DNA from: Ailanthus altissimus
Taxonomy: Eukaryota; Streptophyta; Magnoliopsida; Sapindales; Simaroubaceae
Reading direction: 5' to 3'
DNA length: 64,000 nucleotides
NCBI GenBank assembly: GCA_946807835.1
Contig: OX327702.1
Span: 15,872,001 to 15,936,000, forward strand
Position 1 is the stretch's first letter. Each line of letters starts with the position of its first letter. Below the pieces are notes generated by a model, which was not told the DNA's origin, made no database searches, and saw nothing but the letters and a program-made list of their open reading frames with translations. Made by a program: the position numbers and the translations under genes. Positions 61,456-64,000 of this stretch are shown in pieces.

Positions 61456-62916
61456 GTGAGCCTACTCCTGAAATTAACACATCTACGAGTAGTAAAGACG
61501 CCCCCCCTTGAAAAAGAGGCCACAGTGGAAAAAGAGCCCGAAAGTAAGTTTTCAATCCCAGTGCCTTTTCCTCAAGCTCTTCGACCGGTTGGGAAAAACT
61601 CAAAAATTCAAGGTGAGATTTTAGAACATTTGAAACAAGTTAAAATTAATCTTCCCTTATTACATTTGATTAAGTAGGTTCCAACTTATGCCAAAGTCAT
61701 CAAGGATTTATGTACTATCAAAAGAAAACACCATGTGAAGAAAACTGCATTTTTAGCAGAACAAGTAAGTGCAGTGATTGAACAAAAGACACCACCCAAG
61801 TATAAAGACCCAGGATGTCCCACAATCTCCTGCCAAATTGGGACACATGAGTTTGGTCAAGCTTTATTGGACTTAGGAGCAAGTATAAATTTAATGCCTT
61901 ATTCTATTTACTTGTAGTTAGGACTTGGTGAGATTAAACCAACCTTTGTAGTCCTACAATTAGCTGACCGATCAATCAAGAAACCACGGGGAATAGTAGA
62001 AGATGTTTTGTTACAAATTGATAAATTTTACTACCCTGTTGATTTTCTTGTTTTAGATACTCATTCTGTTGTTAACATGGAGTCAAAAATCCCTCTTATT
62101 TTGAGGAGACCTTTTCTAGCCACTGCTAACGCTCTTATTAATTGCAGAAATGGTCTAATGAAATTATCTTTTGGGAATATGACTCTTGAGGTGAACATAT
62201 TTCATATTGATAAGCAATCACGAGAAGAAGACGAATGCTATCATTCATATATGATAGACATACTTAGAGCGGAGGAAGCTTATAAAAATCATGGCTCTAA
62301 TTCTTTAGAAAATCTCTTTGATTTTGATATTGAAGAATTATATTATCCTGATGAAATAACTGATATGTTTAGTATTTTTGACTCACAGGATAAAGGGATT
62401 CGATTTTGGAAACCAGGCATTGAAAAGTTGCCACGAGAGAAGGAGAAACCAAAGTCATCAAAACTCGAGACACCACGTGTCATCATTAGTGACCAAGGAA
62501 CACATTTCTCTAACTGTTCTTTTACAACTTTGAGTGCTGCAGGTCTCCAGAGAAAGTTACAATTGTCAGAAATAGAAGAGCTACGAAATGACGCATATGA
62601 CAACTCCAGAATCTACAAAGCTAAAATGAAAGTAGCTCATAATAAACAGATCTCAAGGAAACACTTTGAGCCCAATCAACAGGTCTATCTTTATGATTCT
62701 CGATTGCATTTACACCCTGAAAAGTTGAGATCTCGATGGACTGGTCTATTTATGGTAAGACATGTTTTTCCTAATGGGGCTGTTGAAATAAAGGACCCCA
62801 CTAATGGACGAACTTTTAAAGTGAATGGACAGCAGCTAAAAAGCTATGTGGAAAAGGTAGACGACTCTATGTACCTAGGCAAGATCCCTCTTGTGGATCC
62901 TGTCTATCATGATTGA
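61456..62916 (+). pseudogene. Protease fused in frame to integrase C-terminus
   Basis: One reading frame with only two stops, both TAG (61675 and 61915). Parts: gag-pro linker; aspartic protease with LLDLGASINLMP at about 61864-61899, then QLADRSIKKPRGIVEDVL and VPLIL-like IPLILRRPFLA; acidic linker; then RVIISDQGTHFSNCSF (second Asp region of integrase, about 62478) joined soon after to LQRKLQLSEIEELRNDAYDN and the integrase C-terminal part SRWTGLFMVRHVFPNGAVEI, ending 62916. RT, RNase H and most of the integrase core are gone, yet both joins keep the frame. Not autonomous. Confidence 0.85.
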
Positions 62917-63165
62917 TCAGGTTCAATCTATCTGTACCATATTTTATATTTTGTCTATATTTTATCTCTTGACTTTTTATTTTTGTTTTTATTTTCTTGC
63001 ACATTTTATTTTACTTTATTTTCTTCTTTTTATTTTTTCTTTAAGCGTGATTTTATTTCCCGGTCAAGTGGCGGATACGGTACTCCGTGACTATTAAAGT
63101 CGGTTTCTCAGTTCCCTAAAAACTGTCCCTCAAATTGTGCATTCATCTCTTTTCTTTCTTTCAAA
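62917..63165 (+). other. Spacer between pol remnant and downstream ORF
   Basis: About 250 bp, T-rich, no conserved domain. A 68-codon frame overlapping the pol end (62891-63094) is rich in Phe/Leu because of the T-rich stretch and I do not call it. CGGTCAAGTGGCGGATACGG near 63061 is the only GC-rich part. Confidence 0.5.
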
Positions 63166-63714
63166 ATGGATCGCATTCTTGCCAACCTTAAAAAATGTTT
63201 TCCTTCATTTCCTCAAAATGCTATACTTAAGATTTACAAAGCACAGTGTGAAAGACTAAGGCTATTGATGTTGGGTAATATCCCTGTGGACCTTCGTTGG
63301 TTAATTGAAGCCAAGGTTCGGTTGTCTGGTGAGTTTGAAAATAATTTTGTTTCTCATATGCCTGGTGTTGGAAGAAGCTCTTATGCCAAAATGCAACGAG
63401 CAAAAAGGTTACAAGTCTGTCATAAATGTGCTCGATGAAATTGTAATCGGAGTTGTCGTTCTTTAGGATTCGTATCTAGAAATCGAGAAGACAAAATTCA
63501 GTTCATTAAGGATGGACTAAGTAAGGAATCTTTGGATCATATCCTATTGACTCTTGAGACGCATCCCTGTGGGCTCGTGCAACGTGAACTTCTCGATTTA
63601 TGGAACAAATTCAAAAATGAACATCAACGGTATAGTCTCGGGAATCTGACTCTAAAAGACCCTGTTTGCCAATTTATAAGAAAATTGGATGGGAAGCCTA
63701 TCCCCGACCCATAG
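63166..63714 (+). pseudogene. Unrecognised accessory ORF downstream of pol
   Basis: A single frame of 182 codons from ATG (after TTTCAAA) to TAG at 63712, broken only by TGA at 63436, which may be a CGA-to-TGA change. Starts MDRILANLKKCFPSFP, contains GNIPVDLRWLIEAKVRLSGEF, a Cys-rich C-x2-C-x4-C-x3-C stretch around the stop (residues 84-96) that could bind zinc, then NREDKIQFIKDGLSKESLDHILL. No signal peptide or membrane segment, unlike the env-like ORFs reported at this place in some Athila elements. I do not recognise the family. Confidence 0.6.
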
Positions 63715-64000
63715 AGGGCGTTTAAGCCGTTACTGGACGTAAAACCAGAGGAAGATGTGAGCCACAATCACAACTACTTGTAAATACATGTGTTTTAATT
63801 TCAAACTTTATTTTATGAATAGTAGGGCTACTTATATAGATGTCTTAAATTCAAATCTTTTGGTTAAATAATGTATTATTTTTCTTTCTTTTATTTATTT
63901 ATTTACATCATCATTTTAGTTTATGTTTGCTTAAGTTTCTCTCAGGTTTGTTTCTTTTAAATAACTGGCGTTTCAGGTAATATCTCCTATACTTTATCTC
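63715..64000 (+). other. 3' noncoding region of the Athila-like element
   Basis: From the ORF stop to the window end. AT-rich, no ORF and no LTR start or PPT seen. GGGCGTTTAAGCCGTTACTGGACGT near the start is compatible with the end-of-pol signature zone of Athila/Tat elements. The 3' LTR must lie beyond the window. Confidence 0.5.

Larger units (their letters stand above)
57646..64000 (+). mobile_element. Athila-like Ty3/gypsy element, internally deleted, 3' end outside window
   Basis: Order: LTR (57646-59199), Asp-tRNA type PBS (59206), structured leader, gag, protease, integrase C-terminus, and a downstream small ORF. The PBS and the protease motif LLDLGASINLMP place it in the Athila/Tat group; the gag and protease resemble Athila. 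RT, RNase H and most of the integrase core are missing. Decay is mild: few stops, few frameshifts. It is the youngest-looking element of the window and sits at the top of a five-level nest. Confidence 0.85.

Noticed and set aside
63166..63714. Env-like gene of an Athila element
   Set aside because: No signal peptide or transmembrane segment can be seen, so an env-like call is not supported; kept as an unrecognised ORF.

Overview
The window reads as repeat-filled nuclear heterochromatin of a flowering plant. I find no host gene, no rRNA and no true tRNA gene. The plant origin follows from the element types: Ty1/copia elements primed by initiator-Met tRNA, Athila-like and Tat-like Ty3/gypsy elements, a chromovirus-like LTR and an L1-type LINE. 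The background is AT-rich. The species cannot be named from this sequence.

Most of the window belongs to one long-LTR Ty1/copia family, called Cop1 here (LTR about 1.7-2.3 kb, TGTTGG...CAACA, PBS TGGTATCAGAGC). Cop1-A lies at 2862-10423 with TSD GTAAC. The tail of Cop1-B is at 11090-14032. Cop1-C runs from 24788 to about 38069. Cop1-D starts at 43956 and is cut off at 52852. Extra plus-strand LTR pieces lie at 2002-2861 with 10424-11089, 26313-28002, 40229-41574 and 43513-43955. Minus-strand LTRs lie at 1-2001, 38070-40228, 52853-53902 and 53903-56005. All coding regions are decayed. A second copia family, Cop2, has its 5' LTR, gag and protease at 14221-16196, part of its integrase at 23901-24787, and its 3' end at 41575-42533. 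An antisense LINE is split into 14033-14220 and 42534-43027.

Ty3/gypsy insertions sit inside these. A Tat-like element (16197-23900, minus, TSD ATAGA) interrupts Cop2 and carries a solo LTR of its own family (17454-18816, TSD GCACT). An Athila-like solo LTR (30657-32109) interrupts the leader of Cop1-C. A chromovirus-like solo LTR (48388-51166, TSD TAGAC) interrupts Cop1-D, and a second copy is at 56006-57645. The window ends in an Athila-like element (57646-64000+) that is internally deleted: its gag and protease are nearly readable and are followed in frame by an integrase C-terminus, with RT and RNase H missing. Downstream is a small ORF I do not recognise.

The most interesting signals are structural. 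(1) Each Cop1 leader has four hairpins that share a constant 18-nt loop but have different stems, and stem pairing is kept by compensatory changes between three diverged copies. (2) The Athila-like leader carries six short stem-loops with a covarying base pair. (3) A 931-bp array of near-perfect palindromes with pol III A-box and B-box matches occupies the place of the 3' LTR of Cop1-A, while the target-site duplication is still present. (4) GC-rich islands built from GCCGCGGC-like words recur in several unrelated element families against an AT-rich background.
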